Part shown: positions 40,404 to 50,098 of the stretch, piece after piece
How positions within the stretch are numbered: position 1 is the stretch's first letter
How the letters are laid out: every line of letters begins with the position of its first letter
Origin: Dickeya aquatica
Lineage (GTDB): Bacteria; Pseudomonadota; Gammaproteobacteria; Enterobacterales; Enterobacteriaceae
Assembly (NCBI RefSeq): GCF_900095885.1
Contig: NZ_LT615367.1
Coordinates: forward strand, 992,001-1,056,000
Direction: 5' to 3'
DNA: 64,000 nt
Notes under the pieces: generated by a model
The model's input: only the letters and a program-made list of their open reading frames with translations
Databases searched by the model: none
What the model was told of the DNA's origin: nothing
Made by a program: the position numbers and the translations under genes

Positions 40404-40511
40404 GGTAGCCAGATTCGGTTGGTTTTGCGTTAGCGTTAATGCCATGAGCTATTTGTTACCAACCGTCGTTTTTTGTTCGGGTCATTATGACTCCGCTTAA
40501 TGGAGGTAATC

Positions 40512-40895
40512 ATGGTTACAGGTATTCAAATCACCAAAGCAAACAACAATGCCCTGGTTAATTCTTTCTGGTTGTTGGATGAGGAAAAATCGCAGGCGCG
40601 TTGTGTTTGCGCCAAGTCCGATTTCAATGAAGATCAGGTCGTTGCTATCAGCGAACTGGGCCAGTTCGAGTACCGTGAAGTGCCGCTGGAAGTGAAACCT
40701 GAGGTGCGTGTTGAAGGTGGTCAGCACCTGAATGTTAATGTGCTGCGTCGCGAAACCCTGGAAGACGCGGTGAAAAACCCGGAAAAATATCCGCAGCTGA
40801 CTATTCGTGTCTCTGGCTATGCCGTGCGCTTTAACTCGCTGACCTCAGAGCAGCAGCGTGATGTGATTGCTCGTACCTTTACTGAAAGTCTGTAA
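40512..40895 (+). CDS. grcA: Autonomous glycyl radical cofactor GrcA (YfiD)
   Basis: A spare glycyl-radical domain that restores oxygen-damaged pyruvate formate-lyase. ATG 40512 ([12 protein letters not shown]) follows an excellent TGGAGGT site and gives 127 residues, as in E. coli. The C-terminal half copies the PflB radical domain, with [19 protein letters not shown] and the radical Gly in [13 protein letters not shown]. It is monocistronic, controlled by tandem FNR boxes and followed by a strong terminator. Confidence 0.98.
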   Translation: MVTGIQITKANNNALVNSFWLLDEEKSQARCVCAKSDFNEDQVVAISELGQFEYREVPLEVKPEVRVEGGQHLNVNVLRRETLEDAVKNPEKYPQLTIRVSGYAVRFNSLTSEQQRDVIARTFTESL

Positions 40896-40952
40896 AGGTT
40901 GCGCTGTCATAACAGCAGATAATACGTGGTAGTTGTGCCGTTAGCGGCGATC

Positions 40953-40992
40953 GTCATGCCAGCCATTAGATATGGCTGGCATGATTTTTTTT
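40953..40992 (+). terminator. Rho-independent terminator of grcA
   Basis: Long stem TCATGCCAGCCAT / ATGGCTGGCATGA with a short loop followed by eight T residues. Confidence 0.95.
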
Positions 40993-41016
40993 AGGTGAAA
41001 GAGTATGTTGCCGTGC

Positions 41017-41041
41017 AAAAAAGGGGGCTGATTCCCCCTTT
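41017..41041 (-). terminator. Rho-independent terminator of srmB
   Basis: On the minus strand AAAGGGGG / CCCCCTTT forms a stem followed by a T run, 33 bases after the srmB stop. Confidence 0.85.
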
Positions 41042-41073
41042 GTCGTTTTAAAACGGTGGCTCCCAGGCTTCTG

Positions 41074-42420
41074 TCATTGCTTGGGCTGCGTTTTTTCCTG
41101 CACAGCATCAGCTTTAGTGCTGGGCTGGCGTCGTTTGCCGATGTTTTTACTGTCGCGGTGACGTACTTTTACTTTCGCTTTTTGTTTTTCTTGTTCTTTC
41201 TGCTTCTGCTCTTTACGTTTCGCCAGCACTTTTTTCGAGGGTTTACCGGTCGTCCTGGCGCTGGGGGCTCGCGTAGTCGGGCGTAGTTCATCAATCACGC
41301 GTGCTTTGAGCGGCTCGTTAAGGTAACGGCCGATTTTTTCCAGCAGCAGATGGTCATGAGCTTCTACCAGTGAAATCGCACAGCCTTTACGGCCCGCACG
41401 ACCGGTACGCCCAATACGGTGCAAATAGGTATCCGCTGTGCGAGGCAAGTCGAAGTTAAAAACATGACTGACATCAGCGATATCCAGCCCGCGAGCAGCG
41501 ACATCAGTTGCCACCAGCACGTTAACCCGGCCTTCGCTGAGACGTTTGATGGCCTCATTGCGTTTGGCCTGCACCATTTCGCCTTCCAGATAGCAGGGTT
41601 CGATACCTGCCGAACGCAACCAGCCCACCAGTTCATGGACACGCTCACGTTTGCGCACGAACACAATTGAACGGGTGACATCAGGTTGCTTAAGGAGATG
41701 GGCAAGAAGTGCAGTTTTGTGCTCAATGGTGTCAGCACGGTAGTACCATTGCAGGATTTTCTTGCGCTCGCGCCGTGAAGGGTCAGCCTCGACTTCTACC
41801 GGGTCATTGAGCAGGCGCTCGGCAAAATCTTTAATGGCGTCGCCTTCCAGGGTGGCAGAAAACAGCAGGGTTTGTTTACGCCAGCGTGTTTCTCCTGCGA
41901 TGTGTTCGATATCTTGCGCAAAGCCCATATCGAGCATGCGGTCGGCCTCATCCAGAATCAGCGTTTCGACGGCCCGGCAGTCAAAATTCTCTTCTTTGAT
42001 GTATTGCAGCAGGCGACCAGTGGTGGCGACCACCACATCTTGATTCTCGCTGAACACCTCTGCGTGGTTCATATAAGCCACACCGCCGGTAATAGTCGCA
42101 ATATCCAGATGCGTATGTGCGGCTAACGCCCGGGCCTGATCTGCCACCTGCATCGCCAGTTCCCGGGTCGGGGTGAGGATGAGAATTCGCGGAGGGCCGG
42201 ATTTTTTACGCGGGAAATCGAGCAAATGCTGGAGCATCGGCAGTAAATAGGCGGCGGTTTTACCGGTTCCGGTAGGCGCGGAGCCTAAAACATCGCGCCC
42301 TTCCATCGCCGGTGGAATGGCCGCAGCCTGAATCGCGGTCGGGCGGCTAAAGCCCATATCGCTTAATGCGTTAAGCAGGCTGTCATCAAGATCAAACTCG
42401 GAAAAATGGGTCGCAGTCAT
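41074..42420 (-). CDS. srmB: DEAD-box RNA helicase SrmB
   Basis: Helicase acting early in 50S ribosomal subunit assembly. The 448-residue protein has the Q motif (GFSRPTAIQAAAIP), Walker A (SAPTGTGKTAAYLLP), DEAD box (TLILDEADRMLDMGF), SAT (LLFSATLEG) and motif VI (HRIGRTGRAGRKG). The C-terminal tail is basic and low in complexity, rich in Lys, Gln and Arg (KVLAKRKEQKQKEQEKQK), as in SrmB, and likely binds rRNA. It is divergent from trmN6, the same order as in E. coli. Confidence 0.97.
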   Translation of the reverse strand: MTATHFSEFDLDDSLLNALSDMGFSRPTAIQAAAIPPAMEGRDVLGSAPTGTGKTAAYLLPMLQHLLDFPRKKSGPPRILILTPTRELAMQVADQARALAAHTHLDIATITGGVAYMNHAEVFSENQDVVVATTGRLLQYIKEENFDCRAVETLILDEADRMLDMGFAQDIEHIAGETRWRKQTLLFSATLEGDAIKDFAERLLNDPVEVEADPSRRERKKILQWYYRADTIEHKTALLAHLLKQPDVTRSIVFVRKRERVHELVGWLRSAGIEPCYLEGEMVQAKRNEAIKRLSEGRVNVLVATDVAARGLDIADVSHVFNFDLPRTADTYLHRIGRTGRAGRKGCAISLVEAHDHLLLEKIGRYLNEPLKARVIDELRPTTRAPSARTTGKPSKKVLAKRKEQKQKEQEKQKAKVKVRHRDSKNIGKRRQPSTKADAVQEKTQPKQ

Positions 42421-42554
42421 GGTCTACCTCTGTTCGGGGCGCTGATTATAGACGCATTAGTGGGGTTGTTCATCTGTTTCAGCGGTATTAGCCGCTTTTC
42501 CCCGACCGGGGTTTCTCCTATGCTACCCTCGGTTTGGTTATCTATGGTGTAACA

Positions 42555-43298
42555 ATGATGTCCTCGCAGCATACACCGGCACGCCGCGCCGGGGGATTTA
42601 CTTTCAAACAGTTTTTTGTCGCCCACGATCGCTGTGCGATGAAAGTGGGCACGGACGGTGTGCTGTTAGGGGCCTGGGCTCCTTTGCGTGATGAGTCGCG
42701 GATATTGGATATTGGCTGTGGTTCAGGGCTGATGACGCTGATGCTGGCGCAACGCAGCGCCAGTGATGTGCCCATAGAGGGCGTAGAGCTTGATGAGGCT
42801 GCCTGCCAGCAGGCGTGTGAAAATGTTGCTGCGTCCGCGTGGGCGTATCGGATAGGCATTCATCATCAGGACGTTCTGAAATACGCTGACGAAACAGAGC
42901 GGCGTTATTCGCTGATTGTCAGCAATCCCCCTATTTTTCACCCGGCCGTGCCTTGTGCTGATGAGCAACGTACGGCAGCGCGTTATACCACGACGTTAAC
43001 CCATCAGGCATTGCTGCACGCTGCCGAATGCTTACTGATGTCTGACGGGCGGTTTTGTCTGGTGCTGCCGATACAGGTGGCATCCTCCTTCCTGGTGCTG
43101 GCACAACAACAGGGCTGGCAGGCTGAACAATGGGTTGAGGTGGCTGATAACCCAGCGCGCCCGGTAAACCGGGTACTGCTGTCGCTCGCGCGTCAACCGG
43201 TGCTGTTAACGCGCAGCACGTTATTGATTCGGGATGCGCAGCGACATTACTCTGCGTCATTTCGCGCCTTGACGCAGGGGTTCTATCTGTCGATGTAA
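42555..43298 (+). CDS. trmN6: tRNA1(Val) (adenine-37 N6)-methyltransferase TrmN6 (YfiC), NPPI motif
   Basis: Methylates A37 of tRNA(Val), whose genes lie 7 kb away. ATG 42555 (followed by a second ATG) gives 247 residues. GFTFKQFFVAHDRCAMKVGTDG and LDIGCGSGLMTLMLAQ (SAM-binding motif I) match E. coli YfiC closely. The catalytic motif, NPPY in E. coli, reads NPPI here (residues 124-127), losing the aromatic residue that stacks on the target adenine. Removing one T from the following T run and adding one C to the C run would restore NPPYFH, so this may be a sequencing artefact or a real compensated change. Confidence 0.93.
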   Translation: MMSSQHTPARRAGGFTFKQFFVAHDRCAMKVGTDGVLLGAWAPLRDESRILDIGCGSGLMTLMLAQRSASDVPIEGVELDEAACQQACENVAASAWAYRIGIHHQDVLKYADETERRYSLIVSNPPIFHPAVPCADEQRTAARYTTTLTHQALLHAAECLLMSDGRFCLVLPIQVASSFLVLAQQQGWQAEQWVEVADNPARPVNRVLLSLARQPVLLTRSTLLIRDAQRHYSASFRALTQGFYLSM

Positions 43299-43354
43299 TA
43301 ATGGTGCGCGAAGAGCGCCCGGCAACACGCCGGGCGAGTCGTTGAGGTCAAGGA

Positions 43355-44959
43355 TCAGGGGTGAAGGATCGTCGGTTGCGGGTTCTCTGCCTGCGCCGGG
43401 TAGTCCAGCGTGTAGTGCAGGCCCCGGCTTTCTTTACGCGCCAGTGCGCAGCGAACGATTAACTCGGCGACCTGTGCCAGGTTACGCAGTTCCAGCAAAT
43501 TATTGGAAATGCGAAAGTGGGCGTAATACTCATGAATTTCCTGCTGTAACAGCAAAATACGCCGTAATGCACGCTCCAGCCGTTTGGTGGTGCGCACGAT
43601 ACCGACATAATCCCACATAAACAGCCGCAATTCGTGCCAGTTGTGCTGAATAACTACTTTTTCATCCGAGTCTTCTACCTGGCTTTCATCCCAGCCTGGC
43701 AGCGAGGTAACGGCCGTTTTTTCCGCTAAACAGCGCAAGATATCTTCGCTGGCAGACCAGCCATAGACCAGGCATTCCAGCAGTGAGTTTGATGCCATGC
43801 GGTTAGCGCCATGTAAGCCGGTATAGCTAACTTCACCAATGGCATAGAGCCCGTCAAGATCGGTACGGCCTTGTTCATCAACGACAACACCGCCACAGGT
43901 GTAATGTGCCGCCGGGACGATAGGCACCGCTTCACGCGTCAAATCAATGCCCAATGAGCGCAGTTTTTCATAGATGGTCGGAAAATGCTGCATGATGAAA
44001 TCAGCCGGTTTATGACTGATATCCAGATACATGCAGTCAGCACCGAGGCGTTTCATTTCATGATCAATCGCCCGCGCCACTACATCGCGTGGAGCTAGCT
44101 CAGCGCGAGCATCAAATTCGGGCATAAAGCGACTGCCATCGGGTCTTTTCAGGAGTGCACCTTCGCCGCGCAGCGCTTCCGTCAGCAGGAAATTACGGGC
44201 CTGCGGGTGGTAAAGGCAGGTCGGGTGAAACTGATTAAATTCCATGTTAGCGACCCGGCATCCTGCGCGCCAGGCCATCGCGATGCCATCGCCTGAAGAA
44301 ATGTCAGGGTTGGTGGTGTACTGATAGACTTTGGACGCTCCGCCGGTGGCCAATACCACCGTTTTGGCCGCGCACGTTTCAACTCGCTCGCGTTCACGGT
44401 TCCAGAGATAGGCTCCCACCACCCGTTTATGGCCCGGCAGGCCGAGCTTGCTGGACGTGATCAGGTCAACGGCATTACACCGTTCCAGCAACGTGATGTT
44501 TGGGTGCTGACGTGCTTTGCTGACTAGCGTGGTTTCCACCGCTTTGCCGGTGGCATCCGCGGCGTGGAGAATGCGGCGATGGCTATGGCCACCTTCGCGC
44601 GTCAGGTGATAGCGTGCCTCGCCGTGCACGGCGGTTTCGGTATCGAACAACACGCCCTGGTCGATAAGCCACTGCACGCATTGGCGGGCATTACGGGCAA
44701 TAAACGACACCGCGTTACGATCGCATAAACCGTCACCGGCAATCAGGGTGTCTTCAATGTGGGCTTCGATGCTGTCCGTTTCATCAAACACAGCGGCAAT
44801 ACCGCCTTGTGCATAGAATGTTGCACTTTCACTCAACGGGCCTTTGCTCAATACCAAAACCCTGGCATGAGCGGCCAGTTGCAGGGCGAGCGAGAGGCCA
44901 GCGGCACCGCTGCCGATGATAAGGACGTCACTGTGGTACGTTGTGGAGGAGTCACTCAT
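43355..44959 (-). CDS. nadB: L-aspartate oxidase NadB
   Basis: FAD enzyme that makes iminoaspartate, the first step of NAD synthesis. ATG 44959 ([16 protein letters not shown]) gives 534 residues. The dinucleotide-binding motif is [17 protein letters not shown] near the N-terminus. Other family motifs include [38 protein letters not shown] and [28 protein letters not shown] in consecutive parts. It is divergent from rpoE, as in E. coli. Confidence 0.97.
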   Translation of the reverse strand: MSDSSTTYHSDVLIIGSGAAGLSLALQLAAHARVLVLSKGPLSESATFYAQGGIAAVFDETDSIEAHIEDTLIAGDGLCDRNAVSFIARNARQCVQWLIDQGVLFDTETAVHGEARYHLTREGGHSHRRILHAADATGKAVETTLVSKARQHPNITLLERCNAVDLITSSKLGLPGHKRVVGAYLWNRERERVETCAAKTVVLATGGASKVYQYTTNPDISSGDGIAMAWRAGCRVANMEFNQFHPTCLYHPQARNFLLTEALRGEGALLKRPDGSRFMPEFDARAELAPRDVVARAIDHEMKRLGADCMYLDISHKPADFIMQHFPTIYEKLRSLGIDLTREAVPIVPAAHYTCGGVVVDEQGRTDLDGLYAIGEVSYTGLHGANRMASNSLLECLVYGWSASEDILRCLAEKTAVTSLPGWDESQVEDSDEKVVIQHNWHELRLFMWDYVGIVRTTKRLERALRRILLLQQEIHEYYAHFRISNNLLELRNLAQVAELIVRCALARKESRGLHYTLDYPAQAENPQPTILHP

Positions 44960-45197
44960 GATTATGATGTTTAGTTTATAAAACAATGAAAATCAATTTA
45001 GCACGTAATTTGCGTTTTTATTCCATTTTTTGTTTATTTTGTTAAACGAAATGTGGCGAAATAACAGATACGGGGTGTCAGCCTCGGGGTTTTAACGTAT
45101 GATTTTGGCATAGGCAGGTTTACTGTTGTGGCAGCAAAATCATTTCCTTAAAGGTGTGCTGACGACGCAATAAAATGTAAAACATACCTTTTACGAT

Positions 45198-45225
45198 GGA
45201 ACTTTTGGGCATAACAACGCTCCAA
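45198..45225 (+). promoter_or_regulatory. Sigma-E promoter of the rpoE-rseABC operon
   Basis: GGAACTT (45198-45204) is separated by 16 bases from TCCAA (45221-45225), close to the sigma-E consensus GGAACTT-N16-TCAAA/TCTGA. It lies about 85 bases before rpoE, so the operon is predicted to be autoregulated as in E. coli. The rest of the 349-base nadB-rpoE gap holds the nadB promoter region and no supported gene. Confidence 0.75.
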
Positions 45226-45308
45226 GCCGGTGCTTGCTCAATTTTAGATATGGCTGGCAGTACTTAGCTTAGGCGTGGAAACACGGTTTTGGGGAGACAT
45301 TATCTCGG

Positions 45309-45884
45309 ATGAGCGAGCAGTTAGCGGATCAGGTGCTGGTCGAGCGGGTACAAAAAGGCGACAGCAAGGCATTTAATTTACTGGTCGTCCGCTACCAGCA
45401 TAAAGTGGCGAGCCTGGTGTCACGTTACGTCCCCGCAGGAGACGTACCTGATGTCGTGCAGGAGTCATTTATAAAAGCTTATCGCGCCCTGGAGTCCTTT
45501 CGTGGCGAGAGCGCTTTTTATACCTGGTTGTACCGTATTGCGGTCAACACGGCAAAAAATTATCTGGTGGCTCAGGGGCGGCGTCCGCCATCAAGCGATG
45601 TGGATGCCAACGACGCTGAAAATTATGAAAATGCCAGCGCGTTGAAAGAAATATCGAACCCTGAGAATTTAATGTTGTCTGAAGAGTTACGACGGATCGT
45701 TTTCCATACTATCGAGTCATTGCCTGAAGATTTACGCCTGGCAATCACGTTGCGTGAACTGGATGGGTTGAGCTATGAGGAAATTGCCGACATCATGGAT
45801 TGCCCGGTCGGTACTGTCCGTTCGCGAATATTCCGCGCACGGGAAGCGATTGATAACAAAGTGCAACCGCTTATTCAGCGTTAG
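45309..45884 (+). CDS. rpoE: RNA polymerase sigma factor RpoE (sigma-E)
   Basis: Extracytoplasmic-function sigma factor for envelope stress. The 191-residue protein is nearly identical to E. coli RpoE: region 2 (FNLLVVRYQHKVASLVSRYV, YTWLYRIAVNTAKNYLV) and region 4 (LRLAITLRELDGLSYEEIAD, VGTVRSRIFRAREAIDNKV). The start follows TTGGGGAGAC. It heads the rpoE-rseA-rseB-rseC operon; its product activates its own promoter and is held inactive by RseA. Likely targets in this window include degP. Confidence 0.99.
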   Translation: MSEQLADQVLVERVQKGDSKAFNLLVVRYQHKVASLVSRYVPAGDVPDVVQESFIKAYRALESFRGESAFYTWLYRIAVNTAKNYLVAQGRRPPSSDVDANDAENYENASALKEISNPENLMLSEELRRIVFHTIESLPEDLRLAITLRELDGLSYEEIADIMDCPVGTVRSRIFRAREAIDNKVQPLIQR

Positions 45885-45932
45885 CTTGTTCTTAACGTTA
45901 CTCATGACGGGTTTGACAAGGTAAGGTGAGTT

Positions 45933-46607
45933 ATGCAGAAAGAGAAACTTTCCGCTTTTATGGATGGTGAAGCTGTTGATCAGGGCGTGCTGGGCTCGTT
46001 ACTGAAAGACGAAAAATTGCAGCAAGAGTGGCAGCGTTATCATCTGGTGCGTGATGTGTTGCGCGGTGATGTCAATGAACCGCTGATGCAAGTGGATATC
46101 GCTGCGCGTGTCGCCGCCGCGCTTGAGCAAGAGCCGGTTCACTTCAACCCGCAAGCCGTAACTGAGTCACAACCTCATCCTCGTAGCTGGCAGGCGTTGC
46201 CATTCTGGAGTGCAATTCGCCCATTGGCTGGTCAATTGGCTCAGATTGGTATCGCGGCCTGTGTTTCGCTGGCAGTGATTGTCGGTGTTCAGCACTACCA
46301 GCAAAATAACGCCGTCAGTGACAGTGGTGTGGCAGAAAATGCGCCGGTATTAAGCACCCTGCCCGTGATGGGTATGGGAGGGTCTGCATCCCCTGTCAGC
46401 CTCAGTGTGCCAGCTGAAAATAGCGTAGCGCACGCTGGTCAGCGTCAGATGCAGGCTCAGCATGAGCGTATCAATGCGCTGTTGCAAGATTATGAGTTGC
46501 AGCGTCGCGTTCATTCTGACCAGTTGCAACTGCAACAACAGGGAAGCCAGCAGCAAGCGGCTGTTCAGGTACCGGGGACTCAGTCATTAGGAATTCAGCC
46601 GCAGTAA
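45933..46607 (+). CDS. rseA: Anti-sigma-E factor RseA
   Basis: Inner-membrane protein that sequesters RpoE until cut by DegS and RseP. The 224-residue protein has the sigma-binding N-terminal domain (MQKEKLSAFMDGEAVD, WQRYHLVRDVLRGDV), a membrane helix near residues 105-122 (AQIGIAACVSLAVIVGV) and a periplasmic part that ends in a Gln-rich stretch. Its stop overlaps the rseB start (TAATG). Order and lengths match E. coli. Confidence 0.97.
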   Translation: MQKEKLSAFMDGEAVDQGVLGSLLKDEKLQQEWQRYHLVRDVLRGDVNEPLMQVDIAARVAAALEQEPVHFNPQAVTESQPHPRSWQALPFWSAIRPLAGQLAQIGIAACVSLAVIVGVQHYQQNNAVSDSGVAENAPVLSTLPVMGMGGSASPVSLSVPAENSVAHAGQRQMQAQHERINALLQDYELQRRVHSDQLQLQQQGSQQQAAVQVPGTQSLGIQPQ

Positions 46608-47557
46608 TGAAGCGTTTTTGCTTGGCAGCCGGTTTATTGCTGGGTAGCCTGTCTTACTCCTCTCTCGCCCCGGCAAGCGATTCCGGGGCGTTGTTGCAGC
46701 AAATGAGTACCGTTGGCCGTTCGTTAACGTACGAAATTTACTACATCAATGTCTCCCGGCAAGGCATTGAGTCCCTCCGCTATCGTCACTCGCGACAGGG
46801 GGATGACACTCTCGCCGAATTAATTCATCTGGATGGCCCCAAACGTGAGGTAATTCAGCGCGGAAATGACATCAGTTATTTTGAGTCTGACGCCGAGCCC
46901 TTCACCCTATCTGGCGATCACATCGTAGATTCCCTTCCTGCGTTGATTTTCGCTGATGTTTCGCGGTTGTCCGCCTATTATGATTTTATCCCAACCGGCC
47001 GTATTCGTTTGGCCGATCGTCAGGGCGATGTGGTGCGGGTCGTGTCTCGTGATGGGACTCGTTTCAGTTATATTGTTTGTCTGGATGCGGAGTCGCGTTT
47101 GCCGCTGCGGGTTGACTTGCTCGACCAGAATGGCGAGTTACTTGAACAATACCGCGCGATATCTATCTCCGTGGATAAAAACATTACGACCGTCATGAAG
47201 CCGATGGACAAAATCAATCCACCGCCGTTACTCAGTGTGCCGGTGAATTCCGCGGGGGATTTTAGCTGGGTGTCTGAATGGTTGCCGGTTGGCATGGCTG
47301 AAGTGTCACGGAGTCAGCGCCCGCTCCCCGGTGCGACCGGGCTTGCGGAGTCGCGTTTTTACAGCGATGGACTCTTTAGCTTTTCGGTGAATGTCAGTCC
47401 ACTGGGAGAAAGTCACCCCGACCAAAATGCCTCACTAGGTCGTAAAACGATTCATACCGAAGTGCGTGATAATCGAGAAATTACCGTTATTGGTGAACTG
47501 CCTCTGGCTACCGCCAAGCGTATTGCCGATAACGTCATCTTCAAGGCGCAACCATGA
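46607..47557 (+). CDS. rseB: Sigma-E regulator RseB
   Basis: Periplasmic protein that binds RseA and protects it from DegS; it responds to lipopolysaccharide intermediates. The 316-residue precursor starts with a signal peptide (MKRFCLAAGLLLGSLSYSS, cleavage near APA). The LolA/LolB-like N-terminal domain (LTYEIYYINVSRQGIESLRY, DGPKREVIQRGNDISYF) and the small C-terminal domain (VIGELPLATAKRIADNV) are evident. It overlaps rseA at its start and rseC by 4 bases at its end. Confidence 0.96.
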   Translation: MKRFCLAAGLLLGSLSYSSLAPASDSGALLQQMSTVGRSLTYEIYYINVSRQGIESLRYRHSRQGDDTLAELIHLDGPKREVIQRGNDISYFESDAEPFTLSGDHIVDSLPALIFADVSRLSAYYDFIPTGRIRLADRQGDVVRVVSRDGTRFSYIVCLDAESRLPLRVDLLDQNGELLEQYRAISISVDKNITTVMKPMDKINPPPLLSVPVNSAGDFSWVSEWLPVGMAEVSRSQRPLPGATGLAESRFYSDGLFSFSVNVSPLGESHPDQNASLGRKTIHTEVRDNREITVIGELPLATAKRIADNVIFKAQP

Positions 47558-48036
47558 TTAAAGAATGGGCGACCGTGGTGTCATGGCAGGATGGCATAGC
47601 GATATTGCATTGCGAGCAGCGTTCTGGCTGCCAGGGGTGCCAATCCCAGTCTTCTTGTGCCACCGGCGTGCTAAGCAAGATAGGCGGGCCTGTTTCGCAT
47701 CAACTGTCGCTGGATTATCCACATCCCTTAGAGCCCGGCCAGCGGGTTGAGATTGGGCTGGCCGAAGCGAGCCTGCTGCGCTCGGCAATGCTGGTCTATC
47801 TGCTTCCTTTACTTGGGCTAATACTGGGGGCGGCGTTGCTGCAATACTGGCTGGCAAGTGAACTGGCCGCCGTAGCCGGAGCGATTGTGGGGATGATGGT
47901 GAGTTTCGTGGCGCTGAGGTATTTTTCGCCGGCAATGGCCAACAATCCACGCTATAAGCCAGTGATTTTACAGGTCGCCCTGCCAGGAAGCCAGCTACGT
48001 ACCACGATGTTGTCACCCCATGAACCGCAGGGTTAA
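47554..48036 (+). CDS. rseC: SoxR-reducing / sigma-E operon protein RseC
   Basis: Inner-membrane protein of 160 residues. The N-terminal cytoplasmic domain has a Cys cluster (CEQRSGCQGCQSQSSCATG), as in the RseC/MucC family linked to the Rsx-dependent reduction of SoxR. Two membrane helices follow (AMLVYLLPLLGLILGAALL and AAVAGAIVGMMVSFVALRYF). It is the last gene of the rpoE operon. A 246-base gap to lepA contains an inverted repeat ATGACAG...CTGTCAT at 48201-48223. Confidence 0.95.
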   Translation: MIKEWATVVSWQDGIAILHCEQRSGCQGCQSQSSCATGVLSKIGGPVSHQLSLDYPHPLEPGQRVEIGLAEASLLRSAMLVYLLPLLGLILGAALLQYWLASELAAVAGAIVGMMVSFVALRYFSPAMANNPRYKPVILQVALPGSQLRTTMLSPHEPQG

Positions 48037-48282
48037 GCCTGGTATCAGCCGCTTTTGCCACGGTGTTTTGCGGGGTTTAATCAGAATTTGCTCCTGCTTT
48101 CCTCTTTTCATCTGATATGCCGCGATAACCAGGCCATGGATTCCGTGCGTCATGACTAGGTTTTACACCGTCTGGCATGTAGAATGCTGCGATTCAGGAT
48201 ATGACAGTGGCTATGGCTGTCATCACATTGCGCATGCCGTTCGGCAAGAATTCAGAAATACCAAGGTAGAAAAACTTTTATA

Positions 48283-50082
48283 ATGAAGCATATACGAAAT
48301 TTCTCCATTATTGCTCACATCGACCACGGTAAGTCGACGCTCTCTGACCGCATTATTCAAATTTGCGGTGGTTTGTCTGAACGGGAAATGGAGGCGCAAG
48401 TGCTGGACTCCATGGATCTGGAGCGTGAGCGTGGCATTACTATCAAAGCACAGAGCGTTACGCTGGACTTTAAAGCCTCTGATGGCCAGGTCTACCAGTT
48501 GAACTTCATCGACACCCCAGGGCATGTCGACTTCTCGTATGAAGTTTCGCGCTCGCTCGCGGCCTGTGAGGGTGCGCTGCTGGTTGTGGATGCCGGGCAG
48601 GGCGTAGAAGCTCAAACTCTGGCTAACTGCTACACCGCGCTCGAAATGGATCTGGAAGTGGTGCCGGTGCTGAACAAAATAGACCTGCCTGCCGCCGATC
48701 CTGACCGAGTCAGCCAAGAAATTGAAGATATTGTCGGCATTGATGCCACGGATGCGGTGCGCTGTTCAGCCAAAACCGGAGTCGGCGTGCCGGATGTCCT
48801 GGAGCGTTTGGTGCGGGAAATTCCAGCACCGCAAGGTGACCCTGAAGCCCCATTGCAGGCGCTTATTATTGACTCCTGGTTTGATAACTATCTGGGTGTG
48901 GTTTCGCTTATTCGTATCAAGAACGGTACGCTGCGTAAAGGCGATAAAGTCAAAGTGATGAGTACCGGTCAGGTGTATAACGCCGAACGTCTGGGTATTT
49001 TCACGCCTAAGCAAGTTGACCGTGACAGCCTGCAATGTGGCGAAGTCGGCTGGCTGGTGTGCGCCATCAAAGACATTCTTGGCGCGCCGGTGGGCGATAC
49101 GTTAACGCTGGCGCGTAAACCGGCCGAAAAGCCGCTGCCGGGGTTCAAAAAGGTAAAACCTCAGGTCTATGCCGGTCTGTTCCCGATAAGTTCTGATGAC
49201 TATGAAGCGTTTCGTGATGCGCTGGGTAAACTTAGCCTGAATGATGCCTCCTTATTCTATGAACCGGAAAGTTCCACCGCGCTGGGCTTTGGTTTCCGTT
49301 GTGGTTTCCTCGGCTTGCTGCATATGGAGATCATTCAGGAGCGTCTGGAACGTGAATATGATCTCGACCTCATCACTACCGCACCAACAGTGGTGTATGA
49401 GGTAAAGACCACCAGCAATGAGGTTATCTACGTTGATAGCCCCTCCAAACTGCCCCCGGTCAACAATATTGAAGAGCTGCGTGAGCCCATTGCCGAGTGT
49501 CATATGCTACTGCCGCAGGAATACCTCGGTAACGTGATTACGTTATGTGTGGAAAAACGCGGTGTGCAGACCAACATGGTCTATCACGGTAATCAGGTGG
49601 CACTGACTTATGAGATTCCAATGGCTGAGGTCGTGCTCGATTTCTTTGACCGCCTTAAGTCTACGTCCCGAGGTTATGCTTCATTGGATTACAGCTTTAA
49701 GCGTTTCCAGGCATCGGATATGGTGCGTGTTGACGTATTGATCAACAGCGAACGTGTTGATGCGTTGGCATTGATCACTCACCGTGATAACTCAATGTAT
49801 CGTGGTCGTGAACTGGTGGAAAAAATGAAAGACCTGATCCCGCGTCAGCAATTCGACATCGCGATTCAGGCGGCAATTGGCAATCACATTATCGCGCGTT
49901 CTACCGTGAAACAGTTGCGTAAGAACGTGTTGGCGAAGTGCTATGGTGGTGACGTCAGTCGTAAGAAAAAACTGCTGCAAAAACAGAAAGATGGGAAGAA
50001 GCGCATGAAGCAGGTAGGGAATGTTGAGCTGCCGCAGGAAGCGTTTTTGGCCATTCTGCACGTCGGCAAAGAAAGCAAATAA
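48283..50082 (+). CDS. lepA: Translation elongation factor 4 LepA
   Basis: Ribosome-associated GTPase affecting translation initiation and elongation under stress. The 599-residue protein equals the E. coli length. The G motifs are [31 protein letters not shown] (DTPGH) and VLNKIDLP (NKID). The LepA-specific C-terminal domain ends in a Lys-rich segment ([20 protein letters not shown]) that enters the ribosome. The gene is followed 16 bases later by lepB, the classic lepAB operon. Confidence 0.98.
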   Translation: MKHIRNFSIIAHIDHGKSTLSDRIIQICGGLSEREMEAQVLDSMDLERERGITIKAQSVTLDFKASDGQVYQLNFIDTPGHVDFSYEVSRSLAACEGALLVVDAGQGVEAQTLANCYTALEMDLEVVPVLNKIDLPAADPDRVSQEIEDIVGIDATDAVRCSAKTGVGVPDVLERLVREIPAPQGDPEAPLQALIIDSWFDNYLGVVSLIRIKNGTLRKGDKVKVMSTGQVYNAERLGIFTPKQVDRDSLQCGEVGWLVCAIKDILGAPVGDTLTLARKPAEKPLPGFKKVKPQVYAGLFPISSDDYEAFRDALGKLSLNDASLFYEPESSTALGFGFRCGFLGLLHMEIIQERLEREYDLDLITTAPTVVYEVKTTSNEVIYVDSPSKLPPVNNIEELREPIAECHMLLPQEYLGNVITLCVEKRGVQTNMVYHGNQVALTYEIPMAEVVLDFFDRLKSTSRGYASLDYSFKRFQASDMVRVDVLINSERVDALALITHRDNSMYRGRELVEKMKDLIPRQQFDIAIQAAIGNHIIARSTVKQLRKNVLAKCYGGDVSRKKKLLQKQKDGKKRMKQVGNVELPQEAFLAILHVGKESK

Positions 50083-50098
50083 ATCCTGAGGAGTTTGC

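Noticed and set aside
45195..45269. Short leader peptide upstream of rpoE comparable to E. coli RseD
   Set aside because: The frame is open for about 23 codons but overlaps the sigma-E promoter itself, so it would not be fully transcribed from it; similarity to RseD could not be judged.
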